The position numbers were made by a program, and so were the translations under genes. A stretch of 64,000 nt of DNA. It comes from Stigmatella erecta. GTDB taxonomy: Bacteria; Myxococcota; Myxococcia; Myxococcales; Myxococcaceae. Location of the stretch: positions 124,001 to 188,000 of the forward strand of contig NZ_FOIJ01000016.1 of the NCBI RefSeq assembly GCF_900111745.1, read 5' to 3'. The notes under the pieces were generated by a model. The model searched no databases, was not told where the DNA came from, and saw only the letters and a program-made list of their open reading frames with translations. Below are positions 62,594-64,000 of this stretch, in pieces (positions within the stretch are counted from its first letter, which is position 1; every line of letters starts with the position of its first letter).

Positions 62594-63022
62594 ATGGCGG
62601 GCGGAGCGCAGGACAACGACGAGGAAATCACGGGCATCAACGTCACCCCGCTGGTGGACGTGGTGCTGGTGCTGCTCATCATCTTCATGGTGACGGCGAA
62701 CTTCATCGTCCGAGAGACGGTGGAGGTGGACCTGCCCCGGGCCGCCCACGGCGGCGAAACGGTGCAGGGCCTGGTCAACGTGGTGCTCGACAAGGACGGC
62801 AAGCTGTTCTTCGACGGCACGGAGCTGACCGAGGCGGAGCTGTCGCGCCGGGTGACGGAGGCGGTGGCCAAGGACAAGGAGACGCGCGCCATCATCAGCG
62901 CCGACCAGTCCATTCCGTACGGGCGGGTGATGCGGCTCATCGACGTGGTGAAGGGCCAGGGCATCGCCAAGTTCGCCCTCAACATCCAGAAGGACGTGCG
63001 CCCCACGCCCTCGCCGGGCTGA
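62594..63022 (+). CDS. exbD: ExbD/TolR-type proton-channel protein
   Basis: 142 residues, starting two bases after the exbB stop. One membrane helix (VTPLVDVVLVLLIIFMVTANFI) includes the key Asp (PLVDVVLVLLIIFM), the proton-carrying residue of the family. The periplasmic part (VNVVLDKDGKLFFDGTELTEAEL, ADQSIPYGRVMRLIDVVKGQGIAKFALN) matches ExbD/TolR. It works with ExbB and the TonB protein encoded ten bases downstream. Confidence 0.92.
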   Translation: MAGGAQDNDEEITGINVTPLVDVVLVLLIIFMVTANFIVRETVEVDLPRAAHGGETVQGLVNVVLDKDGKLFFDGTELTEAELSRRVTEAVAKDKETRAIISADQSIPYGRVMRLIDVVKGQGIAKFALNIQKDVRPTPSPG

Positions 63023-63032
63023 GGGAGGCGCC

Positions 63033-63830
63033 ATGTCCACGGTGTCCATGACGCAGACGGCGCTCGAAGGGGCCGGGCCCCGTCCGCCCCGGGGGGGCAG
63101 CGGGTGGCTGGCGGGCTTCGTGCTGGGCTCGCTCGCGCTGCACGGCGGCGCGCTGGCGGTGCTCCACACGCGGCCCGCGAGGCCGCCCGCCCCCCCGCCG
63201 CCGGTGGAGCTGGTGATGGTGGAGGTGACGAAGCCGGTGCCCCCGCCCCCGCCGCCCGAGGTGGAGGAAGCGCCCAAGCCCCCGCCGCCGCCCCGGGCCG
63301 TGCGCCCTCCCCGCCTCCAGGTGGCCGAGGCCCCCCGGCCCCTGCCCCCGCCCCCGGCGGAGGCGCCGCCCCCGCCCAACGACGCGCCCGCGCCGGTGAA
63401 GGCGCCCCTGGTGGTGGGGTTGTCGATGTCCTCCACCACGAGCGGGGGGAGCTTCGCGGCGCCCGTGGGCAACACGCTCTACGGCCGCACGGCGGACCGG
63501 GCGCGCGCGCCCTCGGAGGTGAAGGCCTATTCCGCGCCGAGGTACACGCCCATCTACCAGGTGGACCGTGAGCCGCGGCTGGCCAGCGAGGTGAAGGTGA
63601 CCTACCCGGAGGAGGCGCGCCGGGCGGGCATCGAGGGCACGGTGACGCTGGCCATCACCATCGACCCGGAGGGCCGCGTGGTGGCCGCCCGGGTGCTGTC
63701 GGGGCCCGGGTACGGGCTCGAGGCCGCCGCGCGCGAGGCCCTCCTGCGTTTCCGGTTCACGCCCGCGATGAAAGCGGGTGAGGCCGTGTCCACCGAGATG
63801 AAGTACGCTTACACCTTCCTGCTCGACTGA
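63033..63830 (+). CDS. tonB: TonB-family energy transducer
   Basis: 265 residues. An N-terminal membrane helix (WLAGFVLGSLALHGGALAVL) precedes a Pro-rich, Pro-Glu/Lys spacer (PPAPPPPVELVMVEVTKPVP) and a C-terminal TonB fold (VTYPEEARRAGIEGTVTLAITIDPEGRVVAARVLSGPGYGLEAAAREALLRFRF). The C-terminal motif YPEEARRAGIEG is diagnostic. It should link the ExbB-ExbD motor to outer-membrane receptors. Completes the exbB-exbD-tonB operon. The spacer includes long runs of proline codons, so translation may need EF-P. Confidence 0.92.
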   Translation: MSTVSMTQTALEGAGPRPPRGGSGWLAGFVLGSLALHGGALAVLHTRPARPPAPPPPVELVMVEVTKPVPPPPPPEVEEAPKPPPPPRAVRPPRLQVAEAPRPLPPPPAEAPPPPNDAPAPVKAPLVVGLSMSSTTSGGSFAAPVGNTLYGRTADRARAPSEVKAYSAPRYTPIYQVDREPRLASEVKVTYPEEARRAGIEGTVTLAITIDPEGRVVAARVLSGPGYGLEAAAREALLRFRFTPAMKAGEAVSTEMKYAYTFLLD

Positions 63831-63892
63831 GCACCGCGGCTCCGGTGCGCCGGAGCCCGGACGACCCTCTCCTTGCCGCTGAACCAGACCCC

Positions 63893-64000
63893 ATGTCCTC
63901 GAACATGAAAACCCGGGGGGTGCTCGCCGCCGCCTCGCTGCTCGTGAGCCTTCCGGTGCTCGCCGAAGCGCCGCCCCCGCAGCAGGCCGAGGCCCCCGCG
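63893..64000 (+). CDS. Start of an exported protein, cut by the window edge
   Basis: 36 codons from ATG 63893 (or ATG 63905) remain open to the end of the window: a basic start (MKTRG), a hydrophobic core (VLAAASLLVSLPVLAEA) and a Pro/Gln/Ala-rich region (PPPQQAEAPA). This is a signal peptide and linker. Coming 62 bp after tonB, a TonB-dependent outer-membrane receptor is the likeliest product, but the body of the protein is outside the window. Confidence 0.6.
   Translation, partial: MSSNMKTRGVLAAASLLVSLPVLAEAPPPQQAEAPA

Overview
The window is about 64 kb of very GC-rich DNA. It looks like a myxobacterial chromosome of the Myxococcus/Stigmatella/Cystobacter group. Reasons: several Ser/Thr protein kinases with C-terminal sensor or PEGA parts, a double DUSAM-domain protein (a domain I know only from myxobacteria), SitA-type lipoprotein toxins with Imm11 immunity proteins, many lipoproteins, and the order rsmG-parA-parB-bactofilin that flanks the replication origin in Myxococcus. 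All family assignments were made by eye; no database search was run.

Layout. 1-9.4 kb: a CPCC protein fragment, a PEGA-type kinase, and a tandem duplication of a two-gene unit (TPR-like exported protein plus beta-propeller lipoprotein) with a gene remnant at the junction. 9.4-14.9 kb: metabolism (sulfite-oxidase-like molybdoenzyme, propionyl/acetyl-CoA carboxylase beta chain, and a choline/carnitine-acyltransferase-like membrane protein lacking the catalytic His). 14.9-29.2 kb: an accessory island. It holds a protein with a CNF1-like Cys/His signature, an Abi_2/HEPN-like protein, three closely related kinase genes, a SitA/Imm11 toxin-immunity pair between two of them, a seven-kelch lipoprotein, a secreted esterase, a double DUSAM protein, a metzincin-like lipoprotein with a partner lipoprotein, and two scars of further kinase copies. 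29.3-42.5 kb: mnmG, HEAT, ADYC-like, a giant kinase-STAND-FGE fusion, a GAF/AAA+ regulator with an altered GAFTGA loop, and an RCC1-repeat lipoprotein. 42.6-48.6 kb: the origin-proximal segregation locus, with DnaA-box-like sites, rsmG, five parS sites, parA, parB and bactofilin. 48.6-51 kb: egtB-egtD for ergothioneine. 51.1-53.5 kb: a second sit locus whose toxin gene is broken by one in-frame TAG while its Imm11 gene is intact. 53.6-56.9 kb: a sensor-kinase-like protein without its phospho-acceptor His, and a PLL-like lectin propeller. 57-64 kb: an ABC exporter of the GldA/GldF/GldG type with a DUF4340 protein, then ExbB-ExbD-TonB and the start of another exported protein.

Working together: ParA, ParB and parS segregate the origin, and the bactofilin encoded in the same operon is known in Myxococcus to scaffold related machinery. 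Imm11 proteins should protect against the cognate SitA lipoproteins that siblings exchange. ExbB, ExbD and TonB should energise an outer-membrane receptor, possibly the partial gene at the right edge. The best candidate for an undescribed system is the accessory island, where kinase copies appear to act as recombination anchors around exchangeable toxin/lipoprotein cassettes.
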